A stretch of DNA of 64,000 nt from Bacillus sp. cl95 (GCF_900115925.1 NZ_FOYF01000001.1:620001-684000), one strand, 5' to 3'. Positions 1-7,590 are shown, counted from the first letter of the stretch. Notes: generated from the letters alone by a model not told the origin. Translations and numbers: made by a program.

Positions 1-2
1 AA

Positions 3-62
3 GTATCTAGCAAGAAAAATGAAGGAACAGATGTCGTTATTTTGTTGCCATTAGTTGTTTAA
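3..62 (+). CDS. Possible C-terminal end of an upstream gene (partial)
   Basis: One forward frame is open from the window edge to a TAA stop and ends in a hydrophobic stretch (VVILLPLVV). About 55 bases further a strong intrinsic terminator follows, which suggests that a plus-strand gene ends here. Another frame is also open for 17 codons, so the assignment is weak and no function can be given. Confidence 0.25.
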   Translation, partial: VSSKKNEGTDVVILLPLVV

Positions 63-117
63 GTTTATGGAATGGCAAGCAATATTTCAAATAAACTCAT
101 AAAATGCTGATATTAGA

Positions 118-149
118 AGCGGATCCAATACAATTGGATCCGCTTTTTT
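118..149 (+). terminator. Rho-independent terminator
   Basis: An 11-bp perfect stem (AGCGGATCCAA with TTGGATCCGCT), a 5-nt loop and a run of T on the plus strand. It would end the transcript entering from the left edge. It also lies just beyond the stop codon of the minus-strand MFS gene. Confidence 0.85.
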
Positions 150-168
150 AATCTGCTTATTGAATTTC

Positions 169-1317
169 TCATGAAAAAGTAGATTTGAATAATCCCCACT
201 TTTCATAAATCAAGTATGTGATGGCGCAAACCATTAATAACGATTGGAGAGCCCAAACATTCCCTGATATCCCAAGGATGGATACTGATATTGGGCACAG
301 GATAAACCCTATTAGAAATCCAGTTCTAGTGAGAACACCCTGCAATCCGAATATCCGTCCTCTTTGTACTGATGATGTCATTTGAAGTAATGACGTAGAA
401 ATAATCTGACTTCTGCCTTCAAAAAAGCCTACAAAAAACAATAAAGGAACTGCCACATAAACGGTTTTAAATGTAAAAGAAAACACTAAACTTAAGGCAA
501 ATGCCAGAAAAATAAAAGCAAGGCTTTTCATATTAACACTTTTCTTATTCATCATGCTCCCAACAAATGAGCCCAAAGATAAAATAGCCCAAAAGACTCC
601 ATTCACCAGTGAAGGCTGATTATAAGTTTCCGCCCATAACGGTAGGGAAAAATTATATCCTGATACTGCTAATGTAAAGAAAAACAAAATAATCAGTAGC
701 CATTTTACTTCACTAGAAATCTTATTTTTTTCCAAAGCGTCTTTTTTCTTGTTTAATTTTCCGATTTCTTTATTTCTTTGGTGCAGGGATGAGGTCCAAC
801 TTATTGAATACAAAAAGATTGTAGCTACAAAATAAGTAATGCTATCAAAAACGATTACAGGAAGAATGCCCAGTTTCTCAGTTACCCATCCTCCAATGAT
901 AAATCCTATAATGCTCGCAAATGAGGCAATTCTTACAATTAGTGCATTAATATCGTAACCTCTGTCTTTCCCGAACATATCAGGTATGGATGCTTCATAA
1001 CCAATATAAAAGGATTGATTTGTACATCCTAAAATAAAGGCAGATATTACAATCATTGATGAAGTACCTACTAAAGGAAGCAAAACAGCGAATCCGTTTG
1101 CAAAGTCGCTGATCAACATTAACTTTCTTCGGTCAAAGCGGTCAGCAAGTTTACCAGCAATTGGGCTCATCAATAAAGCGCCAATTTGCCTAACTAGGAA
1201 AAAAGCAGTAAACAGCCATTCTTTATTTGGAAAAGTAAGAATTAATGCTGTCAATGCCATGAAATTCATTCTTGATGCAAATTCAGATAAACCAACAATA
1301 TAAACATATTTCTTCAT
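169..1317 (-). CDS. MFS drug-efflux-type transporter
   Basis: A 382-residue polytopic membrane protein of the major facilitator superfamily. Motif A between helices 2 and 3 is visible near residues 55-70 (GKLADRFDRRKL), and a long hydrophilic loop near residues 180-205 separates the two six-helix halves. The length fits a 12-helix exporter. The ATG start has a GGAGG site about 8 bases upstream. It is a single gene preceded by a short leader ORF and a GC-rich hairpin (1349-1392), an arrangement known for antibiotic-inducible resistance genes. The family member and substrate cannot be read from sequence; the leader suggests a ribosome-targeting drug such as a macrolide. The family call is firm, the substrate is inferred. 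Confidence 0.85.
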   Translation of the reverse strand: MKKYVYIVGLSEFASRMNFMALTALILTFPNKEWLFTAFFLVRQIGALLMSPIAGKLADRFDRRKLMLISDFANGFAVLLPLVGTSSMIVISAFILGCTNQSFYIGYEASIPDMFGKDRGYDINALIVRIASFASIIGFIIGGWVTEKLGILPVIVFDSITYFVATIFLYSISWTSSLHQRNKEIGKLNKKKDALEKNKISSEVKWLLIILFFFTLAVSGYNFSLPLWAETYNQPSLVNGVFWAILSLGSFVGSMMNKKSVNMKSLAFIFLAFALSLVFSFTFKTVYVAVPLLFFVGFFEGRSQIISTSLLQMTSSVQRGRIFGLQGVLTRTGFLIGFILCPISVSILGISGNVWALQSLLMVCAITYLIYEKWGLFKSTFS

Positions 1318-1348
1318 GTCTAAACCTCCAAATGTGGCGGCTCAGAAA

Positions 1349-1371
1349 CAACGCCCCTATTAGGGGCGTTG
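1349..1371 (-). promoter_or_regulatory. Attenuator hairpin in the MFS leader
   Basis: A perfect 9-bp GC-rich inverted repeat (CAACGCCCC with GGGGCGTTG, 5-nt loop), followed on the minus strand by TTTCT. The 5' arm is exactly codons 8-10 of the leader ORF and the loop holds its stop codon. A ribosome stalled near codons 8-9 would keep the hairpin from forming. Whether it blocks transcription or translation cannot be told; the U-run is weak. Confidence 0.7.
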
Positions 1372-1392
1372 GCGGATGATTTCAGTCACCAT
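1360..1392 (-). CDS. Leader peptide of the MFS gene (10 residues)
   Basis: A ten-codon ORF, MVTEIIRQRP, begins with ATG 7-8 bases after an excellent AGGAGG site and ends in TAA just upstream of the MFS gene. It contains Arg-Gln-Arg, which fits the +X+ (Arg/Lys-X-Arg/Lys) motif known to arrest macrolide-bound ribosomes on Erm-type leaders. Its last codons form the left arm of the hairpin at 1349-1371. The strong ribosome binding site on so short an ORF is the best sign that it is real. The inducer is inferred. Confidence 0.7.
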   Translation of the reverse strand: MVTEIIRQRP

Positions 1393-1558
1393 ATCTTTCC
1401 TCCTTATTTTTTCAGCTATTTTTTATAAAGGGATGTTGTTCGTTACCAACCTAATAAATACTTATATATTATAATTCAAAAGAATTAAGAAAAGGAACAG
1501 TGTAATCATAATATTCAGTCAATAATATAGGTCTGAAGAGAAGTTCCAAAGTCATGAA

Positions 1559-1582
1559 CAAAAAAAGATGGGTTCCCCCATC
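1559..1582 (-). terminator. Terminator of the hemerythrin gene
   Basis: A short stem (GATGGG with CCCATC, small loop) followed on the minus strand by a run of eight T, placed just after the stop codon at 1587. Confidence 0.8.
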
Positions 1583-1586
1583 ATGT

Positions 1587-2120
1587 CTATATTTCTTGAA
1601 TTCTAAAATAAAGTTCTTGCTTCTCCTCTTCTGTCAACATACGTTGAGCCATCGGGAATAATACATTTTCCTCTTTTGTAAAATGATCCACCAAAGTGTA
1701 GTACGCCTTTTTAATCATCAGTGCAAGTTCCTTCATTTTTCCCTCTGATAATTCTGTCGAGGATGCAGACTGCTCTATAAAAGTACTAATTAGAGATTTA
1801 GCGAGATCATGCTCATATTCCATAACCGCTATAGGTCCCATAGACTTACCGATATAGTTTGACATCATCGGAAAGAGAATACTTTCCTCGCGTTCAGAAT
1901 GCGGTTCAAGTTCCTTAATAAAAGCCTCTACCTTCTCTTTAAGGGAATTAAAATTCACACTTAGTTCTTCACCACTCTCAATTTTCAAACATGCTTCAAG
2001 CAGCCCTTCAAGCCTGTTTATAAGAGGTGGGTGTTCTCCTTTAAGTTGCCTTAGTCCATCGCATAAATCAGATTCATTTACTCCGCCAAAAGCCCCCATA
2101 CATCCCATTATTTCAGTCAT
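1587..2120 (-). CDS. Hemerythrin HHE-domain protein
   Basis: A 177-residue protein with the helical hemerythrin/HHE pattern: metal-ligand candidates in an early histidine (HPPLINRLEGL), HSEREESILFPMM, MEYEHDLA and HFTKEENVLFPMAQ, the last two typical of a di-iron four-helix bundle. Such proteins bind oxygen or NO, or help repair iron centres (YtfE/RIC type). An upstream in-frame start at 2165 exists, but ATG at 2120 has a good AAAGGAGA site and is preferred. It is a single gene with its own terminator. A Crp/Fnr-type box sits at about -41.5 relative to the predicted start point, suggesting activation by Fnr under low oxygen. Exact ligand and role are unknown. Confidence 0.8.
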   Translation of the reverse strand: MTEIMGCMGAFGGVNESDLCDGLRQLKGEHPPLINRLEGLLEACLKIESGEELSVNFNSLKEKVEAFIKELEPHSEREESILFPMMSNYIGKSMGPIAVMEYEHDLAKSLISTFIEQSASSTELSEGKMKELALMIKKAYYTLVDHFTKEENVLFPMAQRMLTEEEKQELYFRIQEI

Positions 2121-2148
2121 TTTCCCGTCTCCTTTCGATCTTTTCTTT

Positions 2149-2191
2149 AGTATATAAGGAAGCATAAATTTGCGTTGTGATGCTCATCACT
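2149..2191 (-). promoter_or_regulatory. Predicted promoter with Fnr/Crp-type box
   Basis: A box TGTGA-N6-TCACT occupies 2176-2191 and a -10 candidate TATACT lies at 2154-2149. With a start point near 2142 the box is centred at -41.5, the classical class II activator position. The Bacillus Fnr consensus is TGTGA-N6-TCACA, one base different. A CRP-like paralogue could bind instead. Confidence 0.55.
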
Positions 2192-2345
2192 GTTTCCAAA
2201 AATGACATAAAGATATAGAAAAATAAAGATTCTTGAACATTTCATGAACGATGTTAAATTTTCGAAAAATTTTAACATTTTTACTCAAAAATTCTGAAAA
2301 ACTTACATATAATAAAATTAGCAACCTATAAAGGAGGACTAACAT

Positions 2346-2699
2346 ATGAACTCCCCTAATTATCGTGACTTTTATCAAAAACCATTGATTCCAATCGGTG
2401 CAAATGATCAGGAAGCCCTCACTTCTGAATTACCTGCCGAAGAAAACACTCCTCTTACTTTAACCCATTGGCTCATAGCTTTAGAAGGTGAACCTTCTAC
2501 TCAAAATGAGGAATTTTTCCACTGGAGAGTAAGCGTTTACTTATGTGATTTTGAAGGGACGTTTGACTGGAATTATCCTTTTTATTCATCAGAACTCCAT
2601 GATAACTTTCATAAAGCTTGTGACAAAGCCCGATTGCTCGAATTACAGTCGCATAGAGATCAATTATTCTCAACTACAAAATTAGAGAAAATAAGCTAA
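2346..2699 (+). CDS. Hypothetical protein, 117 residues
   Basis: A soluble, acidic 117-residue protein rich in aromatic residues (HWLIALEG, FFHWRVSVYLCDFEGTF). No signal peptide, membrane segment or known motif is seen. The ATG has an AAAGGAGG site about 8 bases upstream, which supports real translation. It is divergent from the hemerythrin gene and shares its intergenic region, so the Fnr-like box might also affect it, although it lies about 155 bases away. I do not recognise the family. Confidence 0.65.
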   Translation: MNSPNYRDFYQKPLIPIGANDQEALTSELPAEENTPLTLTHWLIALEGEPSTQNEEFFHWRVSVYLCDFEGTFDWNYPFYSSELHDNFHKACDKARLLELQSHRDQLFSTTKLEKIS

Positions 2700-2776
2700 C
2701 CTCAAGAGATTCCCACTGCAACACCCTCCTTTTTTTGATTTCACTTGTGAAAAAACATACATATAGTTTGAAGAAT

Positions 2777-2815
2777 AAAAAAAAACCGATTGCCGAAGCA
2801 ATCGGTTTTTCCGTT
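2777..2815. terminator. Bidirectional terminator
   Basis: Stem AAACCGATTGC with GCAATCGGTTT around a CGAA loop, with T-runs on both sides. It ends fixABCX from the right and can also serve the hypothetical gene from the left. Confidence 0.85.
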
Positions 2816-2816
2816 T

Positions 2817-3101
2817 TTAAGCCAGTCTAAAAACGATCCCATGCCCGCCTTTAGGATATTCCCATTTAATATTTTGATAGGGACATCCAATTCGGCAACT
2901 TCCACATTCATGACATCCTTCATAGCCGACTTGCATTCTTGTTCCTTCCCATTTATAAACTTCCGCAGGACAGAAAACGGTACAAATTTTATCAGGGCAT
3001 TGCGTCATACAAACATCATGGTCTAATACAGTCAAATGAGATTTCGTATCACACTTAAATCTAAGAAGATACTGCTTTTCCTCGATGTTTTTCGTCGACA
3101 T
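2817..3101 (-). CDS. fixX: FixX ferredoxin-like protein
   Basis: A 94-residue ferredoxin-like subunit. Cysteines are arranged as CPDKICTVFCP and CHECGSCRIGCP, giving one complete [4Fe-4S] motif (CxxCxxCxxxCP) and a partial second set, as is usual for FixX and the iron-sulfur end of ETF-quinone oxidoreductase. It passes electrons between the FixC flavoprotein and the quinone pool. The start overlaps the fixC stop (TAATG) and has the AAGGCGGTG site inside the fixC end; a longer frame from 3119 would begin in that site. Last gene of fixABCX. Confidence 0.92.
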   Translation of the reverse strand: MSTKNIEEKQYLLRFKCDTKSHLTVLDHDVCMTQCPDKICTVFCPAEVYKWEGTRMQVGYEGCHECGSCRIGCPYQNIKWEYPKGGHGIVFRLA

Positions 3102-4396
3102 TATTTCACCGCCTTCCATGCGCGATACATATCTTGAATGAACCTAAAAGTCCCTCTTTCTGCTGTGACACTTTTGATGATTTGCTTTTGTTTATCTCGT
3201 TTTGGTGTACCATCTACTGTAAAGAACTTGCTCATAGCTTGGTTCATCATTGGAAGGTACTCTTTAAAGTATTGTGGGTATCTTTCAAATGTGTGTGCCG
3301 CATCCTTATACTTTTCCAAGTCCTTAATGATAAAGCTTCCAAATAATTCATCCTTGTATGCGCTAAGACCAGCCTCACTGAAATCATTACGTTCTTTAGC
3401 CTTTACAATGGCTTCAGCAGCCATTTTCCCTGAAGCCATTGCCATATTTGATCCCTCACGATGAATCGCATTAACGAGTTGTGCAGCATCGCCTACAACG
3501 ACCACACCGTTACCCACTACCTTCGGAACAGAATGATATCCCCCTTCTGGAATGAGATGGGCAAGATATTCTGCTGATTCCCCACCCTCAATTAGCGGCT
3601 TTACCATTGCATGATTTTTTAAATAATCAAGTAAATCATAAGGCTTTAATTTCGCTTTCATCATACTTGACAGTGTCGTGCCGACTCCAATATTGATGCT
3701 ATCTTTATTTGTATAGATAAACGCTGTACCGAGATTTCCTTTGGTGGAGTCACCAAAAATTTCGATTGTACACCCTTGGTTATCAGATAAATTGAATCGA
3801 TCATTGATTTTTTCTTTAGGTAGATTAATAACTTCCATTACGGTCAAGGCCACTTCATCAGGACGGAATTCTTTGTGAAATCCAAGCTGTTTTCCTAGCA
3901 AAGAGTTTACTCCATCTGCAAGGACCACCACATCCGCAAAAACATCTCCATCCGGTCGGTCTGTACGGACTCCAACGACTTTTCCATTTTCCACAATGCA
4001 TTCAATAACTACCGTTTCATTAATAAGCAATGCACCAGCTTCAACTGCTTTTTTGGCAAACCACTGATCGAATTGTGCTCTCAAAACGGTGAAATTGTTA
4101 TATGGCTCTTGAGCCCATTCAAGACCTTTATACCCAAATGATACGACCGATTCCTTATCAAGCATCCAAAATCTTTGTTCAATCACAGGACGCTCAAGAG
4201 GTGCTTCTTTCCAGAATTCAGGAATGATGTCCTCCATCTGTTTTCTGTATAGAACACCACCCATTACGTTCTTGCTTCCAGGATATTCGCCTCTTTCAAT
4301 TAAAAGAACATTTAGGCCATTTTGAGCAGCAACAAAAGCACATGCTGTACCAGCAGGACCGGCACCAACTACGATCACATCAAATTTTTCAGACAT
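3101..4396 (-). CDS. fixC: FixC, ETF-quinone oxidoreductase-like flavoprotein
   Basis: A 431-residue FAD protein. The N-terminus carries the dinucleotide-binding motif (VVGAGPAGTACAFVAAQ) and a second FAD motif is seen near residue 300 (GVVVVGDAAQLVNAIHREG). FixC is the membrane-associated subunit that hands electrons from the FixAB flavoprotein to quinone in the FixABCX complex. The start overlaps the fixB stop by 8 bases, so the genes are translationally coupled. Length is normal. Family assignment is firm; whether this complex bifurcates electrons in this organism is inferred. Confidence 0.92.
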   Translation of the reverse strand: MSEKFDVIVVGAGPAGTACAFVAAQNGLNVLLIERGEYPGSKNVMGGVLYRKQMEDIIPEFWKEAPLERPVIEQRFWMLDKESVVSFGYKGLEWAQEPYNNFTVLRAQFDQWFAKKAVEAGALLINETVVIECIVENGKVVGVRTDRPDGDVFADVVVLADGVNSLLGKQLGFHKEFRPDEVALTVMEVINLPKEKINDRFNLSDNQGCTIEIFGDSTKGNLGTAFIYTNKDSINIGVGTTLSSMMKAKLKPYDLLDYLKNHAMVKPLIEGGESAEYLAHLIPEGGYHSVPKVVGNGVVVVGDAAQLVNAIHREGSNMAMASGKMAAEAIVKAKERNDFSEAGLSAYKDELFGSFIIKDLEKYKDAAHTFERYPQYFKEYLPMMNQAMSKFFTVDGTPKRDKQKQIIKSVTAERGTFRFIQDMYRAWKAVK

Positions 4397-5420
4397 AGCT
4401 CATTTCACCGCCCTTTTGATTACGGATCTCCTTAAATTGCTCAATAAGTTTCGGTACTATCACTAACGCATCGCCGACAATTCCATAAGTAGCCACATCA
4501 AATATAGGTGCATTGGGATCCTTATTAATTGCAATGATGATCTCTGAATTTTTCATTCCTACCACGTGTTGAATGGCTCCTGAAAGAGCGATAGCGAAAT
4601 AAATTTTCGGCGTGACAGTTTCACCCGTTTGCCCGATTTGAAGATGATGTGGCATCCATCCTGCCTCAACCACATCCCGCGTACCCCCTAATGTCGCACC
4701 AATTGTATCAGCTAACTCTTGAAGGAGCTGGAAGTTTTGTACATCTCCCATACCTTTCCCACCACATACAATAATGTGGGCATCTGCCAAGTTTGCTTTT
4801 TTTGTTACATCATTCACAATTTGCAGCACTTTAGTACGCATATCTTGTTCTCTTATATCCATCTTTTCTTCAATGATCTTCCCTAATTTTGATTGATCCG
4901 CTTCCAAAGCCTTCATCACCTTTGGTCGCACCGTAGCCATTTGTGGGCGATGTTTTTTACATAGAATGGTAGCCATGATATTTCCTCCAAATGCAGGACG
5001 GCTTGCTTCAAGCAAACGACTACTAACTTCGACATCGAGCATGGTCGTATCTGCTGTCAGACCCGTATTTAAGTCAGTCGCAACTGCACTCGCCAAATCC
5101 TTCCCATTAGGCGTAGCCCCATAAAGGAATATTTCAGGCTTGTACTTTTCAGCAAGCAGAATGACGCCTTTCATATATGATTCAGTCCGATAATTTTTAA
5201 GTACTGGATGATCTATAACATACACTTCATCGGCTCCATAGGAAATGACAGTATTGGCCAAAGTTTTGACTCCTTCACCGAGTAAAACTCCGGCAAGAGG
5301 CACTTCAAGCTTGTCTGCAAGCTTTCTACCTGCACCCAATAATTCAAGAGAAACCCCTTCAATTTTCCCGTCATTTTGTTCTATGAATACCCATACGCCA
5401 CGGTATTCGTCTAATATCAT
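4389..5420 (-). CDS. fixB: FixB, electron-transfer flavoprotein alpha-type subunit
   Basis: A 343-residue ETF-alpha homologue. The C-terminal FAD domain is clear: IIVCGGKGMGD, GGTRDVVEAGWMPHHLQIGQTG and IALSGAIQHVVGM. The N-terminal half is the adenine-nucleotide-hydrolase-like fold. Together with FixA it forms a two-flavin ETF; ETFs of FixABCX type split electrons from NADH between ferredoxin or flavodoxin and quinone. A GGAGGAG site precedes the ATG by about 7 bases. It is followed by fixC with overlap. Not a housekeeping etfA, because fixC and fixX are in the same operon. Confidence 0.93.
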   Translation of the reverse strand: MILDEYRGVWVFIEQNDGKIEGVSLELLGAGRKLADKLEVPLAGVLLGEGVKTLANTVISYGADEVYVIDHPVLKNYRTESYMKGVILLAEKYKPEIFLYGATPNGKDLASAVATDLNTGLTADTTMLDVEVSSRLLEASRPAFGGNIMATILCKKHRPQMATVRPKVMKALEADQSKLGKIIEEKMDIREQDMRTKVLQIVNDVTKKANLADAHIIVCGGKGMGDVQNFQLLQELADTIGATLGGTRDVVEAGWMPHHLQIGQTGETVTPKIYFAIALSGAIQHVVGMKNSEIIIAINKDPNAPIFDVATYGIVGDALVIVPKLIEQFKEIRNQKGGEMSYV

Positions 5421-5462
5421 CGAGACTCCTCCTCTAAAAATAGACTTTCAGACTGAATAATT

Positions 5463-6281
5463 TTAAGAATTTAAGAAAAACAAATCCTTCTTTTCCATAA
5501 GTAAGCCCATCAATTCCTCAACTTGCTCATCCACAGAACCTTCCAACCTCTTACCACCTTCGGGTTTAGGAGGCGTAAACATCTTTCCGACAATGGTTGG
5601 TGAGCCTTTCAAACCAAGTTGGGTTCTATCTACATTCTCTAAGTCGCTTACAGCCCAAATTACAGACTCATATCTAGCCGCTTTTATCATGTTTGTTAAA
5701 GATGAATATTCGATTTCGTTTATCTCTTTCTCAACTGTCAATAAGCAAGGCAGCTGAGTTTGAATGAGTTCGTAGCCGTTAGCTAACTTTCTCTTAATCA
5801 ATACGGTTTTTTCATCTAAATTCACTTCAGAAACTTCAATTACATTCGTGACAGGAGGAATATCAATTCTCCGAGCAATACCTGGTCCTACTTGCCCTGT
5901 ATCTCCATCAATCGCGTGCTTGCCGCAAATGATCATATCAACCGGATGTTCCTTTCCGATTCTTTCCAAGGCTTTTGATAAGGCATAACTAGTTGCTAGG
6001 GTATCGGCCCCCGCAAAAGCTCTATCTGATATCAGATAACCACGATCAGCTCCTATTTCGATACTTTTTTTTATGACTGCAGTTGCCTGGGGTGGTCCCA
6101 TGGATAAAACTGATATCGTTCCACCCGTCTGCCTTTTGATCTTGACTGCTTCCTGAACCGCATGGGCATCGTATGGATTGAGAATGGCAGGTGCACTGCG
6201 GCGATCTAGGGTGTTGGTCTTTGGATTGATTTTAATGATTTTTGTATCTGGAACTTGCTTGACACATACGACAATGTGCAT
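5463..6281 (-). CDS. fixA: FixA, electron-transfer flavoprotein beta-type subunit
   Basis: A 272-residue ETF-beta homologue and the first gene of fixABCX. Family features are the start MHIVVCVKQVPDT, the nucleotide-binding region CGKHAIDGDTGQVGPGIARR and the C-terminal KMFTPPKPEGGKRLEG. It pairs with FixB and binds the flavin thought to bifurcate electrons. AAGGAGG lies 8 bases before the ATG. No nif genes are in view, so the ferredoxin or flavodoxin acceptor must serve something else, for example carnitine or acyl-CoA metabolism. A 20-base palindrome upstream (6349-6368) may be its operator. Confidence 0.93.
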   Translation of the reverse strand: MHIVVCVKQVPDTKIIKINPKTNTLDRRSAPAILNPYDAHAVQEAVKIKRQTGGTISVLSMGPPQATAVIKKSIEIGADRGYLISDRAFAGADTLATSYALSKALERIGKEHPVDMIICGKHAIDGDTGQVGPGIARRIDIPPVTNVIEVSEVNLDEKTVLIKRKLANGYELIQTQLPCLLTVEKEINEIEYSSLTNMIKAARYESVIWAVSDLENVDRTQLGLKGSPTIVGKMFTPPKPEGGKRLEGSVDEQVEELMGLLMEKKDLFFLNS

Positions 6282-6348
6282 ATATAGGTCCTCCTTAATA
6301 AAACCTTCTCTTGCAAACCATTGCTAGTTTTTATAAAAATGCTTTGTA

Positions 6349-6368
6349 TTACGATATATGTATCGCAA
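6349..6368. promoter_or_regulatory. Palindromic operator candidate upstream of fixABCX
   Basis: TTACGATATATGTATCGCAA is an inverted repeat with 7 of 8 matching positions per arm and a TATG centre, 68-87 bases upstream of the fixA ATG. Size and symmetry suit a TetR-family dimer. No regulator gene lies next to it. Confidence 0.4.
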
Positions 6369-6451
6369 CATAAGCATAGTACAAAACAATTTGGGAATTC
6401 TTATTTCTTTGTATATAAATGAAAGGCTCATTTCTGAAAGTAAATCTAATA

Positions 6452-6487
6452 GTTGATTGGAGCGAGCATCTTGGAGCGGAAATCAAC
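6452..6487. repeat. Minimal remnant of the GTTGATT repeat family
   Basis: Only the two ends remain: GTTGATTGGAGCG at the left and GGAGCGGAAATCAAC at the right, 36 bases in all. It looks like an internal deletion of the larger elements at 6736 and 16230. Confidence 0.6.
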
Positions 6488-6735
6488 AACTATTTCAATT
6501 TGTTAGATAGCAACAAAATTACGAATACAGCCCAATGTAAAGATGAACAACCTTTTATGTATTGCATGATCAAGAAATTTGTTTCAATGGAGATTACTCT
6601 AAAAAGTAGTTATTAATGAAGAAGAAAATCTTTTCAGGAGAAAAAGGAAAGTTATCCCTAATATAAATATATGAAATATAAGGGTATCAACAATGATAAA
6701 AGTCACACTTTACCGATTTATTAAAAATAAAGACG

Positions 6736-7035
6736 CTGTTAACCTCGCATGTAGAATTCCGCTACAGGCACTCGCTTTCCGCGGGCGAATTATGAAAAGC
6801 CATACTGCCGGGTTTTTCAAAGACAAATTCTTCTTCGGCGGGTTCGGAAGCTCCTTGGCACAATCCGCCTGCGGGGTCTTCTAAGTCCCTCTATTCCCGC
6901 AGGACATTGAAAAAGCTTCCTTGAATGAACACCGCACGAAATGATGCGATAGCATCCTTGAGGAATTTCGAGGAGTCTCCTGCCTTTCGCTCCAATCAAC
7001 AACATCTTTATTTCAACAATTTCCTTTAACAAAGC
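6736..7035. repeat. Long diverged copy of the GTTGATT repeat family
   Basis: Begins CTGTTAAC, then TTCCGCTACAGGCACTCGC and TTTCCGCGGGCG, and ends CTCCAATCAACAAC followed by TTTAACAAAG. The same end modules occur in the copies at 16230 and 26555. The middle is longer and GC-richer than the neighbouring DNA. ORFs across it show no protein-like composition. Confidence 0.65.
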
Positions 7036-7038
7036 CAA

Positions 7039-7278
7039 AGAACAAAAGGCGCAAGCGCTCTGTTTAGCCCCGACAGGCATAAGACGAATCACGCAGGAAA
7101 TCCTGATTTCTGAAGTGATTTGGCTTATGACCAAAATTGTTTTGGCTTTTGAAAACAATTAAGGTTGTTTCGGCTATAGGAAACAACCCCGAGGGGCTGG
7201 GCGCTGGAGGTGGATTAATAGAAAAACGTAGAAAGTTATCCACATTAATTTATTTGATAATTTCATAGACCATAAAAA
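7039..7278. repeat. Structured repeat, copy A (with extra hairpins)
   Basis: Matches the copies at 41120 and 44898 almost base for base from AGAACAAAAGGCGCAAGCGC to the final CATAAAAAA. Nested pairs are AGCGCYC/GGGCGCT, AGCCCC/GGGGCT, GCATAAG/CTTATG, AATCAC/GTGATT and CAGGA/TCCTG. Copy A alone carries about 55 extra bases (7132-7186) that form two further hairpins. An exact DnaA box TTATCCACA is at 7236-7244. The right end touches the T-run of the terminator at 7281. Confidence 0.85.
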
Positions 7279-7280
7279 AA

Positions 7281-7304
7281 GGAAGATTCCAATTGGATTC
7301 TTCC
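7281..7304 (-). terminator. Terminator of the Spo0E-like gene
   Basis: Stem GGAAGA with TCTTCC, extended by partial inner pairing, followed on the minus strand by a run of T at 7280-7273. It lies just after the stop at 7309 and directly abuts repeat copy A. Confidence 0.75.
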
Positions 7305-7308
7305 TTCA

Positions 7309-7590
7309 TTAAATACTTATTAATAGAATTTGAATGATTCCTGTCAGTGCTTTAGGCAATACCATTGTCAAATTTGCAATAAATGTTCTGACTTCTGCTT
7401 TTGGTTCAGAAGGGGAGCAAAAACAAGTTTGATAAACATATATTAATTCATCTAGTTCCTGACTACATTTTATTGTATCCTCGTTGGTAAATCCTTTTTC
7501 ATTGGCACATTCCATCATTTTCTCTCTTTTGCTTTTTATTTCTCTAAGTATACTATCGGAATGAACTGCTACTGCTGCTTTCTGCCCCAA
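7309..7590 (-). CDS. Spo0E-family aspartyl-phosphate phosphatase
   Basis: A 93-residue protein with the small two-helix Spo0E fold: ILREIKSKREKMMECANEKG, then the signature SQELDELIYVYQ, which carries the catalytic SxxLD region. Spo0E-type enzymes dephosphorylate Spo0A~P or related response regulators and so delay sporulation. The hydrophobic C-terminal tail (residues 67-93) is longer than in short family members. The start is TTG with an AGGGGG site. A sigma-A promoter and two exact Spo0A boxes lie upstream, suggesting feedback from its own target. Which regulator it acts on is unknown. Confidence 0.75.
   Translation of the reverse strand: MGQKAAVAVHSDSILREIKSKREKMMECANEKGFTNEDTIKCSQELDELIYVYQTCFCSPSEPKAEVRTFIANLTMVLPKALTGIIQILLISI

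Noticed and set aside
3134-3464. Two plus-strand ORFs antisense to fixC
   Set aside because: They overlap a firmly identified gene and have no start signals or recognisable domains.
6419-6616. 65-residue plus-strand ORF
   Set aside because: It runs through a repeat remnant, has no ribosome binding site and no protein-like pattern.
7236-7244. A chromosomal replication origin
   Set aside because: There is only one DnaA box per repeat and no dnaA/dnaN or box cluster.
6690-7262. A mobile element with transposase
   Set aside because: No transposase-like ORF exists; the region consists of two short non-coding repeats.
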